From Elysia chlorotica (lineage: Eukaryota; Mollusca; Gastropoda; Plakobranchidae): a DNA stretch of 64,000 nucleotides. The translations under genes were made by a program, and so were the position numbers. Under the pieces are notes generated by a model. The model was given only the letters and a program-made list of their open reading frames with translations, searched no databases and had not been told where the DNA came from. This document shows positions 46,862-59,459 of the stretch, in pieces. Position 1 is the stretch's first letter, and the number at the start of each line of letters is the position of its first letter. Location of the stretch: positions 546,028 through 610,027 of the forward strand of contig RQTK01000086.1 in the NCBI GenBank assembly GCA_003991915.1, read 5' to 3'.

Positions 46862-47844
46862 CTAGCAGCTAAACAAAAAGTAAAGATAAATAAAAACACA
46901 TAAATGTTCAAGATTGTAGTATGACCAAAGTACACAATGATACTTAATACAAGCCCGTTCAAGATTTTGACACAAAGCTACTCAGATAAACTTTCTCCAG
47001 ATGTAAAGAGGTAAACGGGACATTAGTGACACTGAAATCCAAACCCCACCCCACCCTAACTCCCTTCACACCCGTGTCACATCTCTGTAGTATGTGGCTG
47101 TAGAAAAAAGAAGAATCGAGATAATGATAGGGTAGACCGAAGAAGTACTTAAGACAGGACCATTGTACATAGCTTTGACCTAATTTGCTTAAAACGAGGA
47201 CAAGTGGGGTACTAAGCTGGCAGCCAAACGACCCTTTTCAAGGTAGACACCCAGCGTCTTCAAATAGTTCAAAAGTGAAAAAAGAAATTAAAAAAGCAAA
47301 CATAGAATATAATCTAGGAAGGACGTGGCATAATAATCCGGGCTCATGATAACGCCTTGTTGTTAAGCGCAGAAGTAAATGGGAGAGAAGATTGGCATCT
47401 ATAATTATGTAAGGGGGAGAGATATACCAATTTGTAGTTTCGCTACACGTCAGAAGAAGATTAGTATCTATTTGTTATAAGAAAGAACATTATTATCTAT
47501 TACTTACAAGAAAGAAGTATTTTTACTATTAGTATCTACTTGTTATAAGAAAGAAAGGTTAATACCTTCTTGGGATACGTTTAAAAAAGGAGATTAACCA
47601 TTCTGTTTGCTAGAAAGAGAAGACTAACCATGACTATTCATTAATGATTACTATCCATTAAAAATAGTTCACATGGACGAATTCACAATTTTTTGGGGTC
47701 ATTACTATCGACGTGGAAAAGAATTAAAACATTAGTGGTTAATTATTATACATTTGTGTTATGGAAGAGGAAAATAATTCCACGCTTTGAAAAAAAAAGA
47801 GACAGTATTCTATTCCTGAAATTGAAGGGGAAAAACACCAACTG

Positions 47845-48065
47845 GGAAGAAAACGCGGCTTTGTAACAGAGGTTCCGGGTTCCAATCCCAAGTAAGCCAT
47901 CTTGTTCCCTACTGGTTCGGCCTGTGTCAGTTTAGTATGACTGCCTGAGAGGGAATTATCGGTGTCACTGGTAACCCGCTCTTTCTCTCTTTGTGGCAAC
48001 AAGTAAAACTGCCAGACGTTAATCTTGGGCTTCGTTTGCTAATGTTGGATGTCATGGAGATATAA
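47845..48065 (+). repeat. tRNA-derived SINE
   Basis: A head with B-box GGTTCCGGGTTCCAATCCC, then the body words GTGTCAGTTTAGTATGACTG, TTGTGGCAACAAGTAAAACT, CCAGACGTTAATCTTGGGC and TAATGTTGGATGTCA. Confidence 0.75.
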
Positions 48066-48835
48066 ACAAATCGGCACCCTCTCGCACCCGTTTACACGGA
48101 CCTTCAGAGAGCATTAAGTAATCCCAGCAAGGCATGCCCTTATTCTCTGCTTTGAATATCGTATAGCTTTGAAATACATACGCCATGGTGTAAACAGTAT
48201 CTACTTTATACACTGCTGTTCTGTGTGTGTGTATATATCCTCTGTCCCATTGCCTGGGTTATGGAGTACTTGTATTGTCTAAACAGGCGTAAAATCGCCA
48301 GGAGACGGTGATGGCACGAGCATCCCATTGACTTTTTGTCCCATTCAGTGAATGTGGGATGATTATGTTAATAGAAAAAAGGCGAGGAATTAATAATCAT
48401 AATTATGTCTGCTTTAAAGTAGCAACTTTTAAAAATACAAAAATGATGTTTTTATAACGACTGCACCAATATATGTGCGTCATAGTCTCCTCAATGTCAT
48501 TTTGAACTTTTTACTTAGCTCTGCGCTGTGGTGGCTTTCCACAACTCATTGTTTAGAGGTTAAATGTAAGGAGATACAAGACAGTGATAGGAATCTAATT
48601 ATTGTGCGGTGTGGTTTTTTTTTTATATCCCACTGCTGTAAGAGTAGCGGCCTTTTGTTGCTAACAATTACCACACATGCGCTCTGCTTGTTCTTTTCAT
48701 CAAATCAGTTTTCAAGTATTTGGACTACTTGCACGAAAATAAAATGGTAGCATAAATTGTAATTTTTTCAACTTTTTCTCTTGAAAAGACACAATTTTGT
48801 CAAGTAGTAAATAATGCCACCTGTGTCTATGTGCG

Positions 48836-49090
48836 CGTATCTCTTTATCTTTCTGTCTGTCTCTCGCTCCATCTAGCTATCTGTCTCTCTATCCCCTTCT
48901 CTCTGTCTCTTTCTGTTCCCTCCCCCTCTCTCTCGCTCTTCCTCTTTGTTTCTCTGTCAATCTCCGGGCCCTCTCTCTCTCTTTCTCTCTCTGTCTGTAT
49001 CTCTCCCTTCCTCTTTCTCTGTCTGTCTCTGGTCCCCTCTCTCTCTCACCCTCACCCTCTACCTTTATCTTTATCTCTTTGCCCCTCTGT
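48836..49090. repeat. CT-rich tract
   Basis: Interrupted polypyrimidine tract of about 250 bp on the + strand. Confidence 0.88.
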
Positions 49091-49879
49091 GTTATCTATC
49101 TTTATCAAACATAATTCAGTACAAAGCGTACCATGGTTTATCTTTGATTTTGATCTCACTAATTTCAAAACCCAAGATAACTGTGTCATTCAGATAAAAG
49201 GACAAAAAACAAACAAAAACAAACAACAGTTCTATAAAGTACCCTGGAGAAGAGTCCAACAGGTCTTTTTAAATGACGAACTCGGTTTAATCTTTCTGTT
49301 TACACTTCACAGTTTGCGATCTTATTTTAACGTGCACATCAAAGCAAAATATGATTCGCATACTGAACATTTTCATTGACTCCTCTTTTATGTTAAACTT
49401 TCGGATTTAATTGCATTTTACAACAGACAGTTGTATACCTTTTGTCCCATGTTTGTGCCCTCCCTTTCTCTTTCAGTGCATGTAGCAGGTCGGCTCAAAT
49501 AAACTTTAATGTAAATGATCTATGCTTTGATCTTGACCCTTTAGACCTCTCTGGCCTTGTGATCTTTTTTTTTAAATCTTTTAATCTTTTATCGCGTCAA
49601 CGCTTAACCAATATTGTTCATTGTATATTTTGTTTAGTTACAACAAAGGACCTTGAAAAAAAAAAGTTCAGTTGAATAAGACAGCAAGAGAAATCACATG
49701 AAATAATCGGTTTAATTTTAATTTTTATATGTCAACACCTTCATTCATATTACTAGTTCACCCAAAGCTGTTTTGAATCCCGTTGAAATTCTTAATAGAT
49801 ACCCATAGAATGTTTGAAATAGATTCTATATCTAGAATTAATACAATATTTAAATTTGGTAAAAAAATTTTTTTTTATT

Positions 49880-49945
49880 TGCGGGGGGGGGGGGGGGATT
49901 ATTGGTCTGCTATTAATACAGGGGGTGGGGGGGGGGGGGGGGTGT
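49880..49945. repeat. Two long G runs
   Basis: Runs of more than 10 G at about 49882-49897 and 49922-49942, a strong candidate for quadruplex structure. Confidence 0.85.
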
Positions 49946-50251
49946 AACAATTTTATTTTAATAGCTATGGTAGGTGTATGTCTATACTATGCATACTTTT
50001 TACTTACTATATTTTCTTATTTTCTCAGTTTTATCAGTTGATTATTATTTTGGCCTTTTTAAAATCTTTTTTAATCTCCCTGTGGGCTTACTGGTTGTAT
50101 AGTAGCCATCAGCAGCTCATCAGTTTTACGATTGTCTCATCTGTGTCTCTTTCTCTTTTATTTTTCTCTCCCTCTCTCTCTATTTTTCCTTCTTGATATC
50201 TCTTTCCGTCCCCCCCCCCCTCTCTATCACTTTCTTTCGCTCTTTTTCTTC

Positions 50252-50615
50252 TCTAAATAACGCATGTTTTCACTTTTATTTAATGAACAAAATCTTAATT
50301 ATGTATCTAACACGAAGCACTAAGACTGTATTGTATTTTGTCTTATCTTCCAAGTTTATTATTCTCACAAGTAATTACACAAGCGCCCCATAAAAGTATA
50401 AACGTATGTAATTATATTCCAGCTCAAGGTTTTTGCTTGGTATGGACAAAATAAAAGTTCTACATATCTCTTCTTTCTCTGTCTCCCATACCCTCCTATC
50501 CCCTCTTTTTCTCCCTCTTAATTTCCCTATCGCCCTCCTCCCCCCCCCTCTCTCTCTCTATGTCTCTTTCTCTCTCTCTCTCCCTTTTTTTCACGACCCG
50601 CCCCCCCCCCCCCCC

Positions 50616-50648
<33 letters not shown>

Positions 50649-52430
50649 CCTTTTTTTCACAGAACTATAATCTCTCGCTTCCTCTCTGTCTCTATATCTC
50701 TCAATCTCTTTCTCCTTTTCCCTATCCATTTCTCTCTCTCTATGTCCCTCTATTCCGTCCTACACACATACACCCTCACTCCCTGGCTTACTTTTTTCAT
50801 TTTTCACCCCCGCACTGTCTCATATCAATCAGGTTGTTGAACTTTCAACACTACAGTATTAAAAACAGAGCCCATCTTTCTTCACCACGTCAGAACGAGA
50901 AAAATTACTTTATCACCTCCCATAATTAGAATAATGTTAGCCAAGCTAAATTTCATAACTAATTACTAACCTTGCTTCGCTTTTTTACCATCCCCTGCTC
51001 TCTTTCACGTATAAATATCTAGCGGCAATTGAGATGTTCACTGTTCAGTAGATAAATATTTCCTTTTTTTAACTTTAATACCACTTCCCATTATCTAACC
51101 TGATAGATGTGGCTTCTATTTGTCTAGTAGTTCTTGAGTACAGCGCACTTTGCCTCGGGTTTTAAATGTTATTATCACAAGTGAAGCCAACTTTTTGTTT
51201 ACTGTAACTGTATCAAGACGTACAGAATTCTGCTGGTTATTTATTTTTGTACTAAAAAATATTAAACCTATGTTAACATCTAGTTTAGAAACTCAATTTG
51301 ATTACAACATTGATGAAATAATCTTGTTCTACGTGTCTGTCTGTGTGTGCGATGTGTGTGTGTGTGTGTGCCTGTCTCTTGTGAATGTTTTCACTTTTTT
51401 TATGAACTCAATCATATGTATGTGTCTAGCACGTACCACTAAAACTTTATTGTATTTTGTCTTATCTTTCAAGTTTATTATTCACACAATTAATTACACA
51501 AACGCCCCATAAAAGTATAAACGTATGTAATTATATTCCAGCTCAAGGTTTTTGCTTGGTATGGACAAAATAAAAGTTCTACATATCTCTTCTTTCTCTG
51601 TCTCCCATACCCTCCCATCTCCTCTTTTTCTCCTTTTAAATTTCTCTATCGCCCTCCTCCTTCCCCTCTCTCTCTATGTCTCTTTCTCTCTCTCTCCCTT
51701 TTTTCACAGAGCTATAATCTCTCGCTTCCTCTCTGTCTCTATATCTCCACATCTCTCTCCTTCTCCCTCTCCATATATCTCTCTATGTCCCTCTATTTCG
51801 TCGTACACACACATACACCCTCACTCAGTGACTTACCTTTTTAAGCTTCCACCCCCACTCTGTCTCCTATCAATCAGGTTGGTGAACTTTCAACACTATG
51901 GTATTAAAAACAGAGCCCATCTTTCTTCACCACGTCAGAACGAGAAAAATTACTTTATCACCTCCTATAATTAGAATAATGTTAGCCAAGCTAAATTTTA
52001 TAACTAATTACTAACCTTGCTCTCGCTTTTTTTTAACCATCCCCTGCTCTCTTTCACGTCTAAATAGCTAGCGGCAATTGAAATATTCACTGTTTAGTAG
52101 TTAAATATTTCCTTTTTTTAACTTTAATACCCCTTCCCATTATCTAACCTGGCAGATGTGGCTTCTATTTGTCTAGTAATTCTTGAGTACAGCGCACTTT
52201 GCCTCGGGTTTTAAATGTTATTATCACAAGTGCAGCCAACTTTTTTACTGTAACTGTATCAAGACATACAGAATTCTGCTGGTTATTTATTTTTGTACTA
52301 AAAAATATTAAACCTATGTTAACATCTAGTTTAGAAACTCAATTTGATTACAACATTGATATATAATCCTGTTCTACCTGTCTGTCTGTGTGTGCGATGT
52401 GTGTGTATGTGTGCCTGTCTCTTTTGTTAG
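50252..52430. repeat. Tandem duplication of about 1.1 kb
   Basis: Unit 1 runs from about 50252 to 51372 and unit 2 from about 51373 to 52430. Shared landmarks include TTGTATTTTGTCTTATCTT, GCGCCCCATAAAAGTATAA (ACGCCCC in unit 2), AGCTCAAGGTTTTTGCTTGG, TGACTCGAG-free CT tracts and GTCTGTCTGTGTGTGCGATG at the end. The units differ mainly in CT and C run length and in scattered substitutions. No coding frame is conserved. Confidence 0.9.
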
Positions 52431-52489
52431 TCTTTTGTTAGCCTGTGTGTACATGTGCGTGTGTCTGTGTGCGTGTAACCTTTTCCTCT

Positions 52490-52509
52490 CTCTATCTCTC
52501 TTCTCTTTC

Positions 52510-52551
<42 letters not shown>

Positions 52552-52552
52552 C
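52490..52552. repeat. CT-rich microsatellite
   Basis: CT tract ending in CCCC, just right of the 1.1-kb duplication. Confidence 0.9.
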
Positions 52553-52930
52553 CTATTGTTGTCTTCATATATTTATCAATCTCTATCTCACGCGACCACT
52601 CCCTCACCAATTTTCTAATAATAGAATAATAATTAATGTCTTGAATCAAGATATCAGAAATTGTTTTGCTTAGAGCTCCGGAAATATTTGAGGTTACGCG
52701 GAACATGTCGCTTCAGTGATTTGTCAGTTGTCAGTCTAGTTATAGCACAAAGGATCGGCTTATGAGTCACAGCGACAGTACCGTACTTACTGGAGCCTTT
52801 TCCACTTTTTGATGCCCAATAGAGTTAAAGATACTTAGGATATCACTAATTTGAAAGAGGGAACGTTAATTTTATGACAACATGAAAATTATTGGGTATT
52901 AGTTTTGAAGTAAAAAAATTATGATAATGA

Positions 52931-52955
52931 TAACGATGATGATGATGGTGATGAA

Positions 52956-52987
<32 letters not shown>

Positions 52988-53030
52988 CGATGATGATGAT
53001 GATGATGATGATGATGAGGATGATGATGTT
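52931..53030. repeat. (GAT)n microsatellite
   Basis: About 30 GAT triplets with a few GGT, GAA, GAC and GAG variants. Confidence 0.95.
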
Positions 53031-54600
53031 AATGGTAAGTAGTTAATGGTAAGTATGATAGTTTTATTAATAATGGTAAGTAGAGCAAACAATAATAATG
53101 ATTACAGCCTAGAATTCATACGGAAAAAAAGAAGTAATAGTGTTTTAATATACTTTTGATCGCGTTGCAACATCTTGCACACAGGGAACCCTATTGTTTT
53201 GCAGTTATTTATATCTATTATAGACCGAGATAGATTGTCAAGTAATGATTTTGATCTGGACATTTTTTTTGAGTTGTCCTCTTATGCGTTAGACATGGTG
53301 TTTATTAATAAAGTTAAATTATTACGATTCTACAAAGGATTTCTAGTATTCATTTTTTTTTAATGTTGACAAGATAGTGTGTCCGAGTATACGTGAATTG
53401 TATTCAACAAATATTATTGATCTGGAACAAGGACGCGCTTTATTGAGTCTACGCTACAATGAACACCCTTTGCTACCTTAAAATAATAGATTTTTCCGAA
53501 CCAGGCGTCTGAAAACATATATTCACCTCTGTGCAGCTGCGGAGTTAAAACTTAACATATCTATGTCGGATGTAGCTGGTAATCTCAGACACTTGCATAC
53601 GATCATCATTGAGGCTGTCTTGATCTTTCGCTAATTCCAAACAGGTGACGAGTATATATAATACTATACCATAAAAGTGTGCACATCCCTTTCATTTAGC
53701 TGTTTTTGAGTCTGCGATCTGTTATCATCTGGAATCCAATTGTCTGATTATAATGACGTCCTATTTGTTCGGGGGTCCTCATGCTTATAGTGTAGATTTG
53801 CCGTGTAAGGGATGTGCACAAGTGTTATCTGAATCTGTACATAGAAATTAATATGGTGCATTGTCCACATTCCTTTGTTACCCCGTTGCGTACAGGTTTA
53901 TTTAAAATTATTTTCTCCGGGAGCAAAAGCAAAAGGCTGAAGGATATTAAAATCTGTTTTTCGTGGGTGTTAGGGTGGGGTGAGAGTGGGCGTAGTAAGC
54001 AAGATACGTTATCGGAGATAATCATTTTAATGTTTTCTCTGCTCTCTTCGATACATGCGTTGATATCGTGCAAACTCTGGCTAGACGTTGTGAAGTCTTC
54101 AAGGATTTTTCATTTTTATGCCGTAACATTATATGTACCGCAGTTGTTTTCAGGCGTCTGCATGTGTTTCTATGAAGCATTAACTTTTTTATATGTAGAT
54201 TACGTTTTAAGCGCATGCGAACTTTGTGAGGCTGCATTTTCCTATCCGTATCGGAATGACTCATAAAGTAATTGTTACCATCTAATTTTATTCAAGTAAG
54301 ACGAGAAGTATACGAAAATATTAGGCAAAGGAGGACATACATTTGAAAAAATAAGAGGAAAACATTTGGGAACAATTGGGGAGGGGGGGGAGGGGGAATA
54401 AAGTTAGGGGTAGCACTTTGAAAGGAACATAGATTGAAAGAACAACGAAAGGAGACGGACAGACAGAGATAGAATTAGAAGGAGGGCGAGGTGAGGGACA
54501 CACACGTTGGAACAGAAGAAAACGGTTAGCTAGAAAAAAGAGTTTAAATCCAGACTTTCATCTAAAAAAAACCGACAATTTTTTTCTCAACCTTTGACTT
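53031..54600. other. Non-coding region
   Basis: The 150-codon frame at 53814-54266 shows no family resemblance and no coding-like composition, and I do not accept it. A G-rich, purine-rich stretch lies at about 54376-54400. Confidence 0.5.
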
Positions 54601-54689
54601 TCCACTGAGGGGCTGGGTACTCACTAGTCAGCCTACCTACGCGTCTGATATCAACCATACGGCGCTTGTGAGCCATTGCAGACTTTACG

Positions 54690-54840
54690 ATCTACACATC
54701 TATAACGGATGACATAATCACGTCCCTCAGATATGGAGTTTTATAAACGCTGATTGGCTTGGTAAGTCTAGGATCGAGCTGTGATTGGACTCTGCCGAAG
54801 ATTTTCTTACCTACCGTCACCGTTGCCACCATGGGCCGTG
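54690..54840. promoter_or_regulatory. CCAAT-box module, copy 2
   Basis: ATTGG at 54753-54757 and 54784-54788, again 31 bp apart, in sequence related to 42190-42330. CTACCGTCACCGTTGCCACC follows, where copy 1 has CGTAACGTCATCGCTGTTGG. Confidence 0.4.
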
Positions 54841-55959
54841 TTATTACAAAGCCTTTGTTATTGCTAGCCAGCGCTAAAGCACTAAGACCTGACCGTCCTT
54901 CTACTTTCTAGTGGGCTAGGTCTGATCAGCCGTCTGGAAACATTCTTATCTGGATCCCATAATCCCTGGATTCTGAAACGAAACGTGTGAGATACCCTGG
55001 GCTTAGATCCATAGAGTGCCAACTGTTCGTTTTATTTTATTTTTAAAAGAAAGAGAGGAAAGAAGGATAAGTCTTTATACAGTTTCATAACAAAGTTTTG
55101 TCAGTATCTCTGCTCCAAATGATAACACATGTATATCTTTGTTGATAGGAATACCCAGGTCAAATAAAACAAACTCCACGTAATCGCTCAATGGATCAGC
55201 TGGCACATAGACTTCTATTCCCAATATTTATCTTTGCGAAGCTAAGTCTATGAGTTAGAAGTAGCTCTGAGTTTTAGATTTTTGTTTGCTTTTTAAAAAG
55301 TATTTTACTTATTACCAGTAAGTCCTAGCTTTTCAGGCAAAAACACATCACTTGCTCGTTATTGAATATACTGAATTTACAGCATAGGAACCGAATCAGT
55401 TAAAGTATACTTCAATAACAGTGTCTAATTTCATCTTAAATCACGAATACACTTTTTCTCCCGACAAGAGTTCCTCTTCAGGATATACATCTACACTTCT
55501 CTCTGGCTATGAATGATTTTACGATTCTAAACATGAATGGGAGAAATCATCGTAATAAAAAGGATAGTACATGTGTATTTCCCAAGAGATATAGACCCAT
55601 CCCAGCAGAAAAACTCAAGTCAGCAACCTTGTCTGATGTTTTCCTCTTCAGCTTAGTTGGGTAGACCACCGTGCAAATGCTATTTTTTTTGTTTTTGCCA
55701 ATTAACGTAAAAAGTAAGGTCCAGATAACACCCACTCAATTAGATACCAGGACTTCGCCCTCTCTCGCATCATGGAGCTAGCGGTCAGTCCGATGTTTTT
55801 GGTTATTATATCAACATCTGTTAGTGTTACGTGAACATAAAGCTGACTCAGTAATCTACCGCTATGTCTAGAGATCTCAGCATTTTGCTGTTTTTTGTTT
55901 TTTTGTTGTTGTTTTTTTTGGTTTGTTAATATTCAACCTTAATGATGAAGCCTTGATTG

Positions 55960-56225
55960 AAGTTGGGTTGGTTGCTTCACGTCCAATGTCAGCATTGTTA
56001 AGGCTACATTGTGGACGGGGCCCCAAGACTAACGCCTGGCACTTGTACGTGCTGCCACACCGAGATATAGCGGGGAGACATGGGCTCTGTCTCAGTCAGT
56101 CACCGATCCAACCATTATGGGACAAAATCAGACAAACAAATTTTGATCGATCGTGGATATTGAACCTAGGACCTCCCGATTGGGGGACCAACGCTCTACC
56201 ACTTAAAACAGTTTGTCCACCTTCC
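55960..56225 (-). repeat. tRNA-derived SINE, minus orientation
   Basis: The + strand reads TTGGTTGCTTCACGTCCAAT, GGCTACATTGTGGACGGGGC, CTCAGTCAGTCACCGATCCA and ends with a reversed B-box (ATATTGAACCTAGGACC) and A-box (GACCAACGCTCTACCACTTA). It is the best complete copy of the family in the window. Confidence 0.8.
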
Positions 56226-56695
56226 CATCCTAATTTTCAACGATAAGGCCGTGAAAACGGTGCAATGTATAAGTGGCGAGACTAGCATCATTCTGGCAAT
56301 TTTAACTACTGTCGCCCAGAGGCAGAGGAGGAATAGTAGGATTTAATCTGTCACAAACTGTTACTTTATACTCTCAGACTGACACCGATCCAACCAATAG
56401 GGAGAGAAACAGCCCGAATATGCCAATCAATAACGGTATAAAAGTGATCATATCAGCCACAGGTTAACAGCAGGGAATTGTTTTGTGTGAATATATCTAA
56501 ATAATAACAACACACACATCAACTTGCAATTAAACAGGAAGTCTATCAACAAACACAATGCTAGCCACACTGCATAATATGGAGCTATTAGTAGTAAGTT
56601 ATTAGAAGCTAAGTTAAGTATTATCTCAGTAATAACACGGACTTCAGGACCAGAAAATGTAAATGCTGTGTACAAAATTAATATACTAACGTTTT

Positions 56696-56816
56696 GTCTG
56701 TCTGTCTCTGCCTCTCTCATAATACTCTCCTTATATCTCTTTCTCTGTCTGTCTGTCTGTCTCTTTCTTTCTCTCTCTCTCTCTATCTCTCTCTTTCCCT
56801 CTCTCTCTCTTTCTTA

Positions 56817-56862
<46 letters not shown>

Positions 56863-56901
56863 ATGTCTGTCTCTGTCTCTCTCTCTCTGTCTCTCTGTCT
56901 C

Positions 56902-56945
<44 letters not shown>
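56696..56945. repeat. CT/CTGT tract
   Basis: A pyrimidine tract with a (CTGT)n block at about 56818-56870 and a pure CT block at its right end. Confidence 0.93.
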
Positions 56946-57619
56946 GATTTTCTTTTACATTTTTTCTTACCCTAGCTATATTTTTCAGTCTTAAATCAAA
57001 CTTTTAGAAAAAAAAAATTATAATACAACTATAACAGTTAATGTCTCTCCTCCTCCCCTCTCACCTGTGACTTCATCTTGAAAGACCATTTCGCAGAAAG
57101 AACATTGGTTAGGCAGGGTGTAGGGTTATTTAAGCTTAGTGCATGCCTAGCAGAGCAGTGATTTGTGACGTACTTCTATTATACGGCCTCCCAATGTTTA
57201 CTCTTTCATTGCCTCTAAGACTGGACCTTAGATCTAACGAATTTCTCGGTAAATTCCCACGCCCGGTTCAGCTGTGTACTGAGTGTCCCCTTCGCCCATG
57301 AACTTGTAAGTTTGGTAAGTTCGTTTCTCTTACTGCAATCAAGTGGTAGGCTAATTGATCTCCTAATGAAGAAAACGCCAGTTAGCGTTCGAATACAAAT
57401 TTACATAGAGTGCTTCTGCTTTCGACATTGTTGCTTTACTTCCACTGCTGCTAATGATGATGATGTTACAAGTACTACCACGACACACTGTACCACAATA
57501 ATTGCCACTACAATTTCAGCACCATCGCTACTACTGCAACAATAACTACCACTACATGTATTATTGCTATTACTATTAATACCACTGCCATCACCACCAC
57601 TGCCACCACCACCACCTCC

Positions 57620-57632
57620 ACTACTAATACTT

Positions 57633-57710
<78 letters not shown>
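57620..57710. repeat. (ACT)n microsatellite running into the gap
   Basis: ACT triplets continue up to the first N, so the true length is unknown. Confidence 0.95.
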
Positions 57711-57789
57711 NNNNNNNNNNNNNNNNNNNNNNNNNNNNNNNNNNNNNNNNNNNNNNNNNNNNNNNNNNNNNNNNNNNNNNNNNNNNNNN
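57711..57789. other. Assembly gap (79 N)
   Basis: Unresolved bases between an ACT microsatellite and a 16-base C run followed by CT. Confidence 1.
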
Positions 57790-57796
57790 AAATATA

Positions 57797-57887
57797 ACCC
57801 CCCCCCCCCCCCCTCTCTCTCTCTCACTCACTCACTCACTCACTCTCTCTCTCTTTTATTTTTTCGCTTTCTCATTTTCTCTTTCCT

Positions 57888-57942
<55 letters not shown>
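57797..57942. repeat. C run and CT-rich tract after the gap
   Basis: A poly-C run, CTCA repeats and a long CT tract ending near 57940. Confidence 0.93.
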
Positions 57943-57944
<2 letters not shown>

Positions 57945-59097
57945 GTCGTTATTCAACAAATTCTATTACAATCCGCACCCCACTAATTAGCATTGCGAAT
58001 CTATTTTGTTGTTTGTTTTTTTCCCTCACTCTGAACCGACTGTGTAATTACCTCCAGAAGAGATTACAGCATACCCTTTGTCCTGTGTGTTAATTGTTTT
58101 AGATTTGTCTAGACTCCGTCTGGGCCTGGCTCTAAAAACAATAAGAAAAATAGGCTTATCACGCCTTGGGCCCCAGTGCTTATTATTTTGTTGTTCCCGA
58201 AGCTCGTTCTATTTAGCTTGTGCAGTTGTCCAATGTTTACATAGTAAAAATAGGTAAACTAGGAATAACGTTGTGGAAGGGATTGTTGTAAACAAAGCAA
58301 AATGACAGACTTCTTTTATTGAATAATTATACATAATTAGCTTACTGTTCTAGACAGAAAGGATAACCGTGCGAGACTAGTATTGATTTTGACTTCCGTA
58401 CATGGGAATACAGTGGAGGGTCTTGTTTTTTATGTTGAAAATGTGAAGTAAAGTTTTCGGAAATGTTGGTTATAATTGACGATGTTTTTTATGTTAATAG
58501 TATGATGCACTTTCCGGGATTTTTGGCTCACTCTAAATATATTCTACCACGAAAACGGATTGCTAAAGCTATGTGGACTTGAGAAAAGGGTTGGAATAGA
58601 GCTTTGAAGAAAATTTCTCGCTCATAAGATTTTCACGGAACTCGTGTTTTTCTCTTCTCATTAACAGTTCTTTGAACTTTGCCTTGAAAAGAAGACACTT
58701 AGAAGACAGTCTTTGTAGAGCAAATTTGTTTTACAGTCCTCTTAGAACTGTCAACAGTACTTTACCTTAGACTAAGTACTTACACGTTGGCACTCTTAGG
58801 GTTGAGTGTGCACCCGATGATAATACAATGAAGTCTCAGGAGGAGGGAGATGTTCGACTTTGAGGGCAAATAGTCAAACATTGTAGGAAATTATGGAAAA
58901 AAATTGCAAAGGCGATACGCACAGAGCTGAGAAAGAGCTCGTTCTGCAAACAATCTAGTACGGTCTTTGAAATACTTCCTTTCTTGACGGTAAGGTCCAA
59001 TGATTGACTGAGTGAATGACTATCCGATGTGGTTGAGAAGTTTGGCTGCCTCATGATTCATTCGGGAGCTGGAATAAATTGGGGCTAATGTTATTTA
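57943..59097. other. Non-coding region
   Basis: No exon, SINE or microsatellite recognised. Confidence 0.55.
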
Positions 59098-59154
59098 TTG
59101 TTTACGATTTTCAAAGTTACCTATTTTTGGAGACATACACACACATCTGGTGGT

Positions 59155-59162
59155 GGTAGTAA

Positions 59163-59249
<87 letters not shown>

Positions 59250-59253
59250 CACT
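59155..59253. repeat. (TAG)n microsatellite
   Basis: About 30 TAG triplets on the + strand, passing into CAG-like triplets at 59255-59278. Confidence 0.95.
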
Positions 59254-59374
59254 AGTAACAGTAGCAGCAGCAGCAGTAGGATCGGATTCTACTACGCTAC
59301 CCCAGAGCCGGAAAGCCTGATCTTGGCGCGTCACAAATAATACTGCCACCGACGCCATAGGGAACAAGGCAGGC

Positions 59375-59455
59375 TGATGGGGGATAGAACCGGTAACGCT
59401 CTGACGAGAAGCACTGCGCTCTACCACTGGGCCACCAGTTCTCGTCTCCTCCACC
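59375..59455 (-). repeat. tRNA-like SINE head
   Basis: The minus strand reads TGGTGGCCCAGTGGTAGAGC (A-box) and TTACCGGTTCTATCCCCCAT (B-box). No tail of the main SINE family follows, so it may belong to a second family or be a tRNA pseudogene. Confidence 0.55.
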
Positions 59456-59459
59456 TGTC

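Noticed and set aside
53814..54266. 150-codon frame
   Set aside because: No recognisable family, cysteine- and aromatic-rich random composition, and overlapping frames on the other strand of similar length.
59375..59455. Functional tRNA gene on the minus strand
   Set aside because: The B-box is GGTTCTATCCC and the flanks do not form an acceptor stem.
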